Shown here piece by piece: positions 17,708 to 25,733 of a DNA stretch of 64,000 nucleotides. The DNA comes from JAKVBK01 sp022447275. GTDB lineage: Bacteria > Pseudomonadota > Alphaproteobacteria > Rhodobacterales > Rhodobacteraceae. Position numbers and translations under genes: made by a program. The stretch spans positions 3,348,001 to 3,412,000 of the forward strand of contig CP138932.1 in the NCBI GenBank assembly GCA_047125605.1, in the 5' to 3' direction. Under the pieces are notes generated by a model. The model was not told the DNA's origin. It was given only the letters and a program-made list of their open reading frames with translations, and searched no databases. Positions within the stretch are counted from its first letter, which is position 1, and every line of letters starts with the position of its first letter.

Positions 17708-17783
17708 TGGTGAGCCGTGCAGGATTCGAACCTGCGACCCACTGATTAAAAGTCAGTTGCTCTACCAACTGAGCTAACGGCCC
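17708..17783 (-). tRNA. tRNA-Lys (anticodon TTT)
   Basis: The reverse complement folds as a 76-base tRNA. The acceptor 5' half GGGCCGT pairs with ACGGCTC. The D arm is GCTC..GAGC, the anticodon stem is CTGAC/GTCAG-like with loop CTTTTAA (anticodon TTT), and the T arm is GCAGGTTCGAATCCTGC. A genome-encoded CCA end is at 17708-17710. An IS3 relic lies about 95 bp from its 3' end. Confidence 0.97.
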
Positions 17784-17954
17784 ACTCGAGGACTGCCGTT
17801 TAGGAGACCGCGCCGGAGGGGTCAACCCCCCAAACTTCAGTAAATTTCATGACCGGCAAAAATCAGCGCTTGGTGCCGGCTCAAAACACCATGTGGCACC
17901 GTTGCCTGCAGGCAGTTCTTTGCAATTTGCGTCTTCGGGCGTATATGCGCGCAC

Positions 17955-18812
17955 ATGCAAGACGCACCGACTCATATCACCCCCGCGGGGTTACCCTTTC
18001 TCAAGATGCATGGGCTGGGCAACGATTTCGTTGTTCTGGACAACCGTGCGGGTGGGGTGACGGTGTCGGCGGCACTGGCGCGTGCGCTGGGCGATCGGCA
18101 TCGCGGTGTCGGCTATGATCAATTGGCCGTGCTGGAATCCGATGCCGAAGCGGATGGTGCGCTTGTTTTCTATAATGCCGATGGATCGATATCGGGGGCC
18201 TGTGGCAATGCAACGCGCTGCGTGGCGCGCTTGCTCCTAGACGAGACTGGCCAGACCAGCCTGCGGCTGCGCACCGAGCGCGGGCTTTTGGAGTGCCGGG
18301 AGCGCGGGAATGGCCTGACGGAGGTCAATATGGGGGTGCCGCTCCTTGATTGGCGTGACGTGCCCTTGGCCTCGGAAATGGATACGCTGGCGTTGCCGAT
18401 CGAGGGCGCGCCCACGGCAACGGGCATGGGCAACCCTCACTGCACTTTCTTTGTGGAGGATGCCGAAAGCATCGATCTCGAACGGTTTGGCCCGTTGCAT
18501 GAGCATCACCCGCTCTACCCCGAGCGTACCAATGTTCAGGTGGCCCATGTCATCGGGCCGGACAGGCTGCGGATGCGGGTATGGGAGCGCGGCGTCGGGA
18601 TCACGCTGGCCTCCGGCTCTTCTTCCTGTGCAACTGCGGTTGCGGCGGCACGCCGGGGTCTGACCGGGCGGGCGGTCCAGATCGAGTTGGATGGGGGGCT
18701 GATCGAGATTGACTGGCGCCCAGACGGGGTGCGCATGACTGGCCCCACCGCGCTTGTCTTTGCGGGCGAATTGTCTGCGGCCTTTCTCAGCGGGGTGGCA
18801 GATGGATCGTAA
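17955..18812 (+). CDS. dapF: Diaminopimelate epimerase
   Basis: This 285-residue enzyme converts LL- to meso-diaminopimelate for lysine and peptidoglycan synthesis. Visible signatures are KMHGLGNDFVVLDN, the first catalytic Cys in GACGNATRC, MGNPHCTFFV and YPERTNVQVAHV. At the second catalytic site, where most DapF proteins have ACGSGAC, this one reads ASGSSSCATAV, placing Ser (codon 18612-18614) at the usual Cys. This may be a lineage variant or may change activity. The gene overlaps mtaB by 11 bases, so the two are co-expressed. Confidence 0.92.
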   Translation: MQDAPTHITPAGLPFLKMHGLGNDFVVLDNRAGGVTVSAALARALGDRHRGVGYDQLAVLESDAEADGALVFYNADGSISGACGNATRCVARLLLDETGQTSLRLRTERGLLECRERGNGLTEVNMGVPLLDWRDVPLASEMDTLALPIEGAPTATGMGNPHCTFFVEDAESIDLERFGPLHEHHPLYPERTNVQVAHVIGPDRLRMRVWERGVGITLASGSSSCATAVAAARRGLTGRAVQIELDGGLIEIDWRPDGVRMTGPTALVFAGELSAAFLSGVADGS

Positions 18813-20070
18813 AGCCCCCGTATTCTCTACCCATGGGTGTCGCCTGAACGCCTATGAGACAGAAGCAATGAAGGATCTGGCCAACAAGGCTGGTCTCGAT
18901 GACGCTGTCATCGTGAACACCTGCGCGGTCACGTCAGAGGCTGTGCGCAAGGCGCGCCAGGATATCCGCAAGCTGCGCCGGGAGAACCCGAACGCCACGT
19001 TGATCGTGACGGGGTGTGCCGCCCAGACCGATCCCGACAGTTTTGCTTCGATGGAAGAAGTCGATCGCGTCATCGGCAATACCGAGAAGATGCAGCCCGA
19101 AACCTGGGCCGCCATGGCGCCAGATCTGATCGGGTCGACAGAGCCCGTGCAGGTGGATGACATCATGTCCGTCACGGAGACGGCCGGGCATCTGATCGAC
19201 GGGTTCGGCACGCGCGCGCGCGCCTATGTTCAGGTGCAGAATGGCTGCGATCACCGCTGCACCTTCTGCATCATCCCTTACGGTCGGGGCAATTCGCGCT
19301 CGGTGCCGGCGGGGGTGGTTGTGGATCAGGTGAACCGACTGGTGGAGCGCGGGTATCAGGAAATCGTGTTGACCGGGGTCGATCTGACCTCCTGGGGCGC
19401 GGATCTTCCCGGGACACCGCCGCTTGGGGATCTGGTGCGCCGCATTTTGCGGCTGACGGATGTGGCGCGTTTGAGGATCAGTTCGATCGATTCCATTGAA
19501 GTCGATGATGCGCTCATGGACGCGATTGCAACAGAGCCGCGCTTGATGCCGCATCTTCATCTCAGCCTCCAGCATGGTGACGATCTGATCTTGAAGCGGA
19601 TGAAACGTCGGCATCTGTCTGGCGATGCCATTCGGTTTTGCGAAGAGGCCCGCGCCGCACGGCCAGGTATCACTTTTGGGGCTGATATTATCGCCGGTTT
19701 CCCCACCGAGACCGAGGCCGCTTTTGAAAACGCGCTGGCACTGGTGGACAGCTGCCATCTGACATGGCTGCACGTGTTTCCCTATTCGCCACGCCCCGGT
19801 ACGCCAGCAGCCCGGATGCCCCAAACCGATGGGCGCCTGATCAAGGAACGCGCAGCCCGTTTGCGTGCGGCAGGTGCACGGGCGGTTGAGACTCATCTTC
19901 AAGCGCAGGTGGGCCGCGCCCATCGCGTCTTGATGGAAAGCCCGCTCATGGGGCGGACCGAACAGTTTGCCGAGGTCAATTTTGAGACGGAGCAGGCGGT
20001 GGGCAGCGTGGTGGCAACCACCATCACCGGGGTGCGCGATGGGCGCTTGTCCGGGCGCGTCGCGGAGTAA
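18802..20070 (+). CDS. mtaB: tRNA t6A37 methylthiotransferase MtaB
   Basis: This 422-residue radical-SAM methylthiotransferase makes ms2t6A at tRNA position 37. The N-terminal UPF0004 domain starts VFSTHGCRLNAYETEAM, with Cys residues in VNTCAV and TGCAAQ for the second cluster. The radical-SAM motif is NGCDHRCTFCIIPYGRGNSR (CxxxCxxC). The C-terminal part is TRAM-like. The ATG at 18802 gives the family N-terminus and overlaps the end of dapF by 11 bases. The absence of any MiaB-specific extension and the THGCRLN opening favour MtaB over MiaB or RimO. Confidence 0.92.
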   Translation: MDRKAPVFSTHGCRLNAYETEAMKDLANKAGLDDAVIVNTCAVTSEAVRKARQDIRKLRRENPNATLIVTGCAAQTDPDSFASMEEVDRVIGNTEKMQPETWAAMAPDLIGSTEPVQVDDIMSVTETAGHLIDGFGTRARAYVQVQNGCDHRCTFCIIPYGRGNSRSVPAGVVVDQVNRLVERGYQEIVLTGVDLTSWGADLPGTPPLGDLVRRILRLTDVARLRISSIDSIEVDDALMDAIATEPRLMPHLHLSLQHGDDLILKRMKRRHLSGDAIRFCEEARAARPGITFGADIIAGFPTETEAAFENALALVDSCHLTWLHVFPYSPRPGTPAARMPQTDGRLIKERAARLRAAGARAVETHLQAQVGRAHRVLMESPLMGRTEQFAEVNFETEQAVGSVVATTITGVRDGRLSGRVAE

Positions 20071-20155
20071 GCCTCGATGGGGTGCGCGCGCGCCTCTCTC
20101 CCCGCGCGCGGCCTAGGCGAACCTGCACCGTTTCGTTCATTGACGAGTAAACTCC

Positions 20156-20776
20156 ATGCATCCCAACCCAGCGTTTCGCCAAGAAGACACTGCCCGCAAT
20201 CTGGCTGTTGCCCGCGAGCGGGGCTTTGGCACCCTTTGCGTCAACGGCCCCCAAGGTCCCCAGCTCAGCCACGTCCCCTTTTTGCTGAGCGCTGAGGGCA
20301 TGCAGGCGGAGCTTCATCTCGTGCGCTCCAATCCGATTGCCCGGATGGGGGCGCCCGCGCCCGCTGTTCTGTCGGTGACAGGGCCTGATGGCTATATCTC
20401 GCCCGACTGGTATGGCCTGCAAGATCAGGTGCCGACCTGGAACTATGTGGCCGTGCATCTGCGCGGCGTGCTCCGGCCCGCGCCGGAGGCGAATCTGCGA
20501 GCGCATCTTGATCGGGTGTCTGCGCCTTTCGAAACCATGCTGCCCGCAAAGCAGCCTTGGCACACTGCGAAGATGACACCGCAGATGCTGGCGCGCATGA
20601 TGCGGCAGATTCTGCTGTTCACGCTTGAGATCGACGACATCTCGGGCACGTGGAAGATCGGCCAGAACAAAACACAGCTCGCCCGGCTTGGCGCTGCAGA
20701 TGGGGTAGAGGCCTTTACACCCGGCTCGGAAACGGCGGTTTTGTCTGCCCTTATGCGGGGCGTTGACGACAGTTAG
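20156..20776 (+). CDS. PaiB-type FMN-binding negative regulator-like protein
   Basis: The product is 206 residues. MHPNPAFRQ at the start, FGTLCVNGPQGPQLSHVPFLL, LVRSNPIARMG, SVTGPDGYISPDWYG and VPTWNYVAVHLRG are hallmarks of the PaiB family, flavin-reductase-like split-barrel proteins first described as negative regulators in Bacillus. It probably binds FMN; a DNA-binding role is not shown by the sequence. It stands alone between mtaB and a GST gene. Confidence 0.88.
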   Translation: MHPNPAFRQEDTARNLAVARERGFGTLCVNGPQGPQLSHVPFLLSAEGMQAELHLVRSNPIARMGAPAPAVLSVTGPDGYISPDWYGLQDQVPTWNYVAVHLRGVLRPAPEANLRAHLDRVSAPFETMLPAKQPWHTAKMTPQMLARMMRQILLFTLEIDDISGTWKIGQNKTQLARLGAADGVEAFTPGSETAVLSALMRGVDDS

Positions 20777-20882
20777 ATGCGCGGGTGCCACTTGGGGGCT
20801 GTAACTTCCCTGACGCGCGGCGCAGGATGGGCCGAACGCGGCGCGTTGAGGCCCCGCACAGCCCTATCTGGAGGACCCCTGA

Positions 20883-21485
20883 ATGAAGCTCTACCACAAC
20901 GCGGCATCGCCTTTCGTGCGCAAGGTCCATCTTCTGGTGATCGAATCGGGCCAGGAAGACAGTGTCGAACTGGTGGCATCGGGGGGAAGCCCCATGGATA
21001 GTTCAAACATGCCGGTGGCTGAAAATCCGCTCGGCAAGATCCCAGCCCTTGAGCGCACGGATGGCCCCGCGCTCTATGACAGCCGGGTGATCTGCCAGTA
21101 CCTTGATGCGTTGGCTGGCGGGGGGTTCTACCCAGAGGCCCGCAAGTGGCAAGCCATGGTTCTGGAGGCGACGGCAGATGGCATCATGGATGCGGCTGTT
21201 TTGATGGTTTATGAGGGGCGCTGCCGTCCTGAAGAAATGGTCTATGACGCTTGGGTGGAGGCGCAGTGGGATAAGGTGAGCCGTGCGTTGGACGCGATCG
21301 AGGCTCGGTGGCTGAGTCACCTGCACGGCCCCATGGACATAGGCCACCTCGCCACCGCGGCCGCGCTTGGGTATCTCGATTTCCGCCATGAAGCGCGCGA
21401 TTGGCGCGCGGGGCGGCCCTCTCTGGCTGCGTGGTTTGGCACCTTCTCCGAACGTGACAGCTTCCAACGCTCTGCGCCGTCCTGA
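20883..21485 (+). CDS. Glutathione S-transferase family protein
   Basis: The product is 200 residues. A thioredoxin-like N-terminal domain begins MKLYHNAASPFVRKVHLL with a Ser in the SPFVRK position used by bacterial GSTs. NPLGKIPALERTDGPALYDSRVICQYLD contains the cis-Pro and the glutathione gamma-glutamyl-binding DSR. The C-terminal half is all-helical. The substrate is unknown. A strong hairpin lies between this gene and the convergent beta-barrel gene. Confidence 0.9.
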   Translation: MKLYHNAASPFVRKVHLLVIESGQEDSVELVASGGSPMDSSNMPVAENPLGKIPALERTDGPALYDSRVICQYLDALAGGGFYPEARKWQAMVLEATADGIMDAAVLMVYEGRCRPEEMVYDAWVEAQWDKVSRALDAIEARWLSHLHGPMDIGHLATAAALGYLDFRHEARDWRAGRPSLAAWFGTFSERDSFQRSAPS

Positions 21486-21496
21486 CCGCGGCGCAT

Positions 21497-21526
21497 AAAA
21501 AAGGCGCAGCCCGTACAGGCTGCGCC
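21497..21526 (-). terminator. Rho-independent terminator of the LpxQ-like barrel gene
   Basis: GGCGCAGCC (21503-21511), a 6-base loop and GGCTGCGCC (21518-21526) form a perfect 9-bp stem. On the minus strand it is followed by six T (AAAAAA at 21497-21502), so it ends the barrel gene transcript. It may also stop transcripts from the GST gene. Confidence 0.85.
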
Positions 21527-21551
21527 ATCGATACCGGGATCGGGCGTGTAC

Positions 21552-22223
21552 TCAGAAATTGTAACTGACGCCGAAATTCAACGCATTGGTGATGATATCG
21601 GTTGAGAAGCTGCCGCCGCCTGTCAGGTCGGCCTCGTTCATGGAATAGGTGCCCTTGTATTCCGCGAACACGCCCCACGTGTCATTGATGTCATAGTTAA
21701 AGCCAGCCATCCAAGCGACGGCCGGGCCGGTCACTTGATATTCGAAGGTTTTGGGGCCGCCGTCGCGCTGCACATCCACATGGGGGATCGACAGGCCCGC
21801 GCCGCCGCCGACATAGGGTGTCAACCGACCAGAGGCCCACCGGCCCGGCCAACGATAGAATGCGTTCACTGTAACGATGTTGATTCCGTCGGTGAGTTCG
21901 AATCTGTCGAAGTTATTGGCAGCCCGGATGTCATCTTCGAGGTAGACTTTCGCGTGATTGAGTTCGACCCCGAAGCCCACGTTTTCGGAGCGCCACCATG
22001 TGGCGCGCACGCCGTAATAGGGGGGTGTCTCGGCCGAACGGCCTTCCCAACCTGCGCGAAAGCTGAAGCTGTCGCCCGGCTCAGCGTAGTTGACAGTTGA
22101 ATGGGGGGACGACTGTGCGCCGAGGTAAAAAGAAAGCTGCATTTCGGCATGGGCCGCAGCGGTGCCAAGGGGCACACCCAGCACGCAGGCCATGGCAGCG
22201 GCTCTCATCAGCTGTCCCGTCAT
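21552..22223 (-). CDS. Outer-membrane beta-barrel protein, LpxQ (lipid A oxidase)-like
   Basis: The product is 223 residues. A signal peptide (ending AAAHAEM) precedes an eight-strand-like barrel. PPYYGVRATWWRSENVGFG, VELNHAKVY, DGINIVTVNAFYRWPGRW, LTPYVGGGAGLSIPHVDV and the final NFGVSYNF with terminal Phe are visible. The pattern resembles proteins annotated as lipid A oxidase (LpxQ) in Rhizobiales and Rhodobacterales, but enzymatic function is not shown here, so a general barrel call is safer. The ATG at 22223 has GGGAG upstream. A terminator follows. Confidence 0.75.
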   Translation of the reverse strand: MTGQLMRAAAMACVLGVPLGTAAAHAEMQLSFYLGAQSSPHSTVNYAEPGDSFSFRAGWEGRSAETPPYYGVRATWWRSENVGFGVELNHAKVYLEDDIRAANNFDRFELTDGINIVTVNAFYRWPGRWASGRLTPYVGGGAGLSIPHVDVQRDGGPKTFEYQVTGPAVAWMAGFNYDINDTWGVFAEYKGTYSMNEADLTGGGSFSTDIITNALNFGVSYNF

Positions 22224-22573
22224 ATTTTGAACTCCCAAAGTCTAAAACATCTGTGTTGGCTATAACACTGACCCTCCGGAAGTAGCAAAGGGGGACGAGA
22301 AATCTACCTCTGCTGCAGCTTTTTCGGAGGATGATGAATGCGCCGAACTCAATTGCGCTTTAGATGCCCAAGCTTGGGGCATTTTGCCTCGTTTTGGGGG
22401 AATTTTACCCTTCTGTGCGTCATCCGGTCGCGGATGCGCCGCATTGTCCGATAGACGCTCTATGTCGCCGAGTCTAAACGGGCGTGAGAAAAATCTTGCG
22501 CGCTGCGAGTCAGGCGCGCCATAGACCGTTTCGAATGGCTTAAGCCGCAACGCAATCTAGAGAGGGAATACCT
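22224..22573. other. Divergent intergenic region barrel gene / petA
   Basis: This 350 bp gap between divergent genes must contain the petABC promoter. I see no gene in it. Purine-rich GAGGGA (22562-22567) precedes the petA GTG and acts as its ribosome-binding site. No clear sigma-70 pair or FnrL-like TTGAT-N4-ATCAA site was found by eye. Confidence 0.4.
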
Positions 22574-23137
22574 GTGTCCCAAGCCGAAGATCACGAAGCA
22601 ACGCGCCGCGACTTCCTGTACTACGCAACTGCCGGTGCCGGAGCTGTGACTGCTGGTGCCGCTGTCTGGCCTCTGGTCAACCAGATGAACCCGTCGGCGG
22701 ACGTGCTTGCGCTGGCATCGATCCGCGTGGATGTGGGGGCCGTAGAAGAAGGCACCCAGATCACTGTTCTGTGGCAGGGCAAGCCCGTGTTCATCCGCCG
22801 CCGTACCGCCGATGAGATCGCCGCAGCACGCGACGTGGATATGTCCGATCTGCAAGATCCGATCGCGCGCAACGACAACCTCAGCGATGGTGTCGACGCA
22901 ACCGATGAGAACCGCGCACTTGACGAGGCCGGCGAATGGCTGGTGCAGATGGGCGTGTGTACACACCTTGGATGCGTTCCGCTGGGCGACGGCGCGGGCG
23001 AGTTCGGGGGCTGGTTCTGCCCCTGCCACGGTTCGCACTACGATACAGCCGGCCGCATTCGCAAAGGCCCGGCGCCGCAGAACCTGCTGGTACCGCAGGC
23101 CGAATTTGTCGACGAAACAACAATTAAGCTTGGTTAA
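22574..23137 (+). CDS. petA: Ubiquinol-cytochrome c reductase iron-sulfur (Rieske) subunit
   Basis: The 187-residue Rieske protein of the bc1 complex transfers electrons from ubiquinol to cytochrome c1. The N-terminus has a twin-arginine-like ATRRDFLYYATAGAGAV followed by the membrane anchor. The [2Fe-2S] ligands are in VCTHLGC and FCPCHGSHYD. The start is GTG at 22574, set by GAGGGA 7 bases upstream and the normal family length. First gene of petABC. Confidence 0.96.
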   Translation: MSQAEDHEATRRDFLYYATAGAGAVTAGAAVWPLVNQMNPSADVLALASIRVDVGAVEEGTQITVLWQGKPVFIRRRTADEIAAARDVDMSDLQDPIARNDNLSDGVDATDENRALDEAGEWLVQMGVCTHLGCVPLGDGAGEFGGWFCPCHGSHYDTAGRIRKGPAPQNLLVPQAEFVDETTIKLG

Positions 23138-23152
23138 GGGAGACCGCAGCTC

Positions 23153-24499
23153 ATGTCCGGAATTCCGCACGATCACTACGAACCGAAAAGCGGCTTCGAA
23201 AAGTGGCTCCACAGCCGCCTGCCGATCGTAGGCCTCGCCTATGATACATTGATGATCCCCACACCCAAGAACCTGAACTGGATGTGGATCTGGGGCATCG
23301 TCCTGACCTTTACCCTCGTGCTGCAAATCATCACTGGCATCGTGCTGGTGATGCATTACACGCCGCATGTGGATCTGGCCTTCGCCTCGGTCGAGCACAT
23401 CATGCGCGACGTGAACGGTGGCCACATGATCCGCTACCTGCACATGAACGGCGCATCGCTATTCTTCGTGGCGGTATATGCGCACATCTTCCGTGGCCTC
23501 TACTACGGTTCCTACAAGGCGCCGCGCGAAGTGACATGGATCATCGGCATGCTCATCTATCTGTTGATGATGGGCACCGCGTTCATGGGCTACGTTCTGC
23601 CCTGGGGCCAGATGTCCTTCCACGGCACGGCTGTGATCACCGGCCTGTTCGGCGCGATCCCCTTTGTGGGCGAGGCGCTGCAGACATGGCTGCTGGGCGC
23701 ATCCGCTGTTGGACAGCCCGCTCTGAACCGCTTCTTCTCGCTGCATTACCTGCTGCCCTTCGTGATTGCCGGCCTCGTGGCGGTGCACATCTGGGCCTTC
23801 CACAGCACCGGCAACAACAACCCAACCGGTGTGGAAGTGCGTCGGACATCCAAGGAAGAAGCAGAGCGCGACACCCTGCCGTTCTGGCCTTACTTCGTGA
23901 TCAAGGACCTGTTTGCACTGGCCGTGATCGGCGTTGTGTTCTTCGCCATTGTTGGCTTCATGCCCAACTACCTTGGCCACCCCGACAACTACATCGAGGC
24001 AAACCCGCTGGCGACGCCTGCGCACATCGTGCCCGAATGGTACTTCCTGCCCTTCTACGCGATCCTGCGGGCCTTCACCGCCGATGTGTGGGTGGTGATC
24101 GCGGTTGAGTGGATCTCGTTCGGCGTGATCGACGCGAAGTTCTTCGGCGTACTGGCCATGTTTGGTGCGATCGCTGTCATGGCGCTGGCGCCTTGGCTGG
24201 ATACCTCCTCGGTGCGTTCGGGTCGGTATCGCCCGCAGTTCAAGATCTGGTTTGCACTGCTCGTGGCAGACTTCTTCTTCCTGATGTGGCTCGGTGCCAT
24301 GCCGGCAGAAGAGCCCTATGCAAGTCTGTCGCTGCTCGCATCCACCTACTGGTTTGCCTACTTCTTGGTGATCCTGCCTCTGTTGGGTGTGATCGAGAAG
24401 CCGCTGCCGACACCGTCAACCATCGAAGATGACTTCAAGGCCCACTACGGTGATGATCAAGGCGGCGCTGGTAGCTCTGCTGCGACCCCGGCCGAATAA
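23153..24499 (+). CDS. petB: Cytochrome b of the bc1 complex
   Basis: This 448-residue integral membrane subunit carries both b hemes and the quinol/quinone sites. Visible landmarks are the heme-ligand helices (LQIITGIVLVMHYTPH, IRYLHMNGASLFF, FSLHYLLPFVIAGLVAVHIW), GYVLPWGQMSFHGTAVI and the Qo-site PEWYFLPFYAILRAF. Length and order fit alphaproteobacterial PetB with a C-terminal extension. Encoded 15 bp after petA and 23 bp before petC. Confidence 0.98.
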   Translation: MSGIPHDHYEPKSGFEKWLHSRLPIVGLAYDTLMIPTPKNLNWMWIWGIVLTFTLVLQIITGIVLVMHYTPHVDLAFASVEHIMRDVNGGHMIRYLHMNGASLFFVAVYAHIFRGLYYGSYKAPREVTWIIGMLIYLLMMGTAFMGYVLPWGQMSFHGTAVITGLFGAIPFVGEALQTWLLGASAVGQPALNRFFSLHYLLPFVIAGLVAVHIWAFHSTGNNNPTGVEVRRTSKEEAERDTLPFWPYFVIKDLFALAVIGVVFFAIVGFMPNYLGHPDNYIEANPLATPAHIVPEWYFLPFYAILRAFTADVWVVIAVEWISFGVIDAKFFGVLAMFGAIAVMALAPWLDTSSVRSGRYRPQFKIWFALLVADFFFLMWLGAMPAEEPYASLSLLASTYWFAYFLVILPLLGVIEKPLPTPSTIEDDFKAHYGDDQGGAGSSAATPAE

Positions 24500-24522
24500 A
24501 GACACGAAAAGGAACGTCTCCA

Positions 24523-25335
24523 ATGTTCAAGAAAGCCATCGTGTCCACTGTTTTGGCGCTCTCCCTTACGGGGGGCGCCGCCCACGCCGCTGGCGGTGCG
24601 GGTTACGTGAAGGACTACGATTTCTCATTTGAAGGGCCGTTTGGCACTTTCGATCAGATGCAGCTACAGCGCGGCCTCCAAGTCTACACTGAAGTGTGCT
24701 CCAGCTGTCACGGCCTGAAATACGTGCCGTTGCGCACGCTTGCTGACGAGGGTGGCCCACAGCTGCCTGAGGATCAGGTGCGCGCTTATGCTGAGTTCTA
24801 CGAAGTATGGGATCCGCTTCTGTATGATGGCGAGGGGGATTTCCGCCCTGCCATACCTTCGGACAACTTCCCTGAGGTGACATCCGCGGGCGCACCGGAC
24901 CTGTCGATGATGGCCAAGGCCCGCGCGGGCTTCCACGGCCCATACGGCACCGGCATCAGCCAGTTGATCAACGGCATGGGCGGCGCGGAGTATATTGCGT
25001 CCTTGTTGGCGGGATATACGGGCGAAGAGAAAGAAGAGGCCGGGGCGGTGCTCTATGAAAACACGGCCTATCCCGGTGGCTGGATTTCTATGTCGCCGCC
25101 GCTCTGGGGCGATGATGTGGAATACATCGACGGCTCGCCCACGGATGTGGAAGATCTGGCCCAAGACGTGGCAGCATTCCTGATGTGGACAGCCGAGCCC
25201 AAGATGATGGCGCGCAAAGAGGCCGGCTTTGTCGGCGTTGTGTTCCTCTCGGTGCTCTCTGTGCTGCTGTACCTGACCAACAAGCGCCTGTGGGCACCGG
25301 TCAAGGCACGGGCCAAGGGCATGCCAGCAGAGTGA
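24523..25335 (+). CDS. petC: Cytochrome c1 of the bc1 complex
   Basis: The product is 270 residues. A signal peptide (ending GGAAHA) precedes the heme-binding CSSCH at residues 59-63, followed by GLKYVPLRTL. The C-terminal helix GFVGVVFLSVLSVLLYLTNKRLW anchors it in the membrane. It accepts electrons from the Rieske protein and passes them to soluble cytochrome c. It is the last gene of the operon; a strong terminator follows within 30 bases. Confidence 0.97.
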   Translation: MFKKAIVSTVLALSLTGGAAHAAGGAGYVKDYDFSFEGPFGTFDQMQLQRGLQVYTEVCSSCHGLKYVPLRTLADEGGPQLPEDQVRAYAEFYEVWDPLLYDGEGDFRPAIPSDNFPEVTSAGAPDLSMMAKARAGFHGPYGTGISQLINGMGGAEYIASLLAGYTGEEKEEAGAVLYENTAYPGGWISMSPPLWGDDVEYIDGSPTDVEDLAQDVAAFLMWTAEPKMMARKEAGFVGVVFLSVLSVLLYLTNKRLWAPVKARAKGMPAE

Positions 25336-25360
25336 TCGGCACCCTTTGAAAAACAGCTTG

Positions 25361-25392
25361 GAACGCGGTCCCTCGGGGCCGCGTTCTTTTTT
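25361..25392 (+). terminator. Rho-independent terminator of petABC
   Basis: GAACGCGG ... CCGCGTTC (25361-25386) forms an 8-bp stem with a GC-rich loop, followed by six T (25387-25392). It ends the petABC transcript 25 bases after the petC stop. Confidence 0.9.
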
Positions 25393-25523
25393 GTGCGGTG
25401 CCGTTCTGAACCCTTCCCTTACGGTTTGGATACCGTTGAATTTGGGCGCATTTTTTGCTATAGAAAGGCATCACCAAAATTCAGGAGAAAGGAGGCGCCC
25501 ATGGGGGAATACGTCTAGGTATT

Positions 25524-25706
25524 TTGTGTTTCGAGCTGGGGTTTGTCTGGCTGATATATTTCTGCTTCGGCCTCGCTGCCAAGTATGACATGCCCGTCTG
25601 GTTGACCACGACCTTGATCATTGCCGTGGACAGGCTGGTGTCTTTCATAACCTCTCATGCCGATGCGCGCCGTCGCCGCCTTGCTGACAGGCAGCGTGAG
25701 GGTTAA
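25524..25706 (+). CDS. Small membrane protein of unknown function (start uncertain)
   Basis: The frame encodes about 60-68 residues: one or two hydrophobic helices (CFELGFVWLIYFCFGLAA, VWLTTTLIIAVDRLVSFI) and a basic tail. A strong ribosome-binding site (AGGAGAAAGGAGG, ending 25495) precedes an ATG at 25501, but that frame meets TAG after five codons. The hydrophobic frame would join it if the G5 run at 25503-25507 had one more base; otherwise a TTG at 25524 may start. It is likely a real small protein with either a weak start or a frameshift. Confidence 0.5.
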   Translation: MCFELGFVWLIYFCFGLAAKYDMPVWLTTTLIIAVDRLVSFITSHADARRRRLADRQREG

Positions 25707-25733
25707 GCGTATCCCCAGAGAGGGAGTCCCGTC

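Noticed and set aside
17708..17783. tRNA-Lys as an attachment site of an integrated island
   Set aside because: No integrase, no direct repeat of the tRNA 3' end and no foreign gene block was seen next to it; only a dead IS3 fragment is present.
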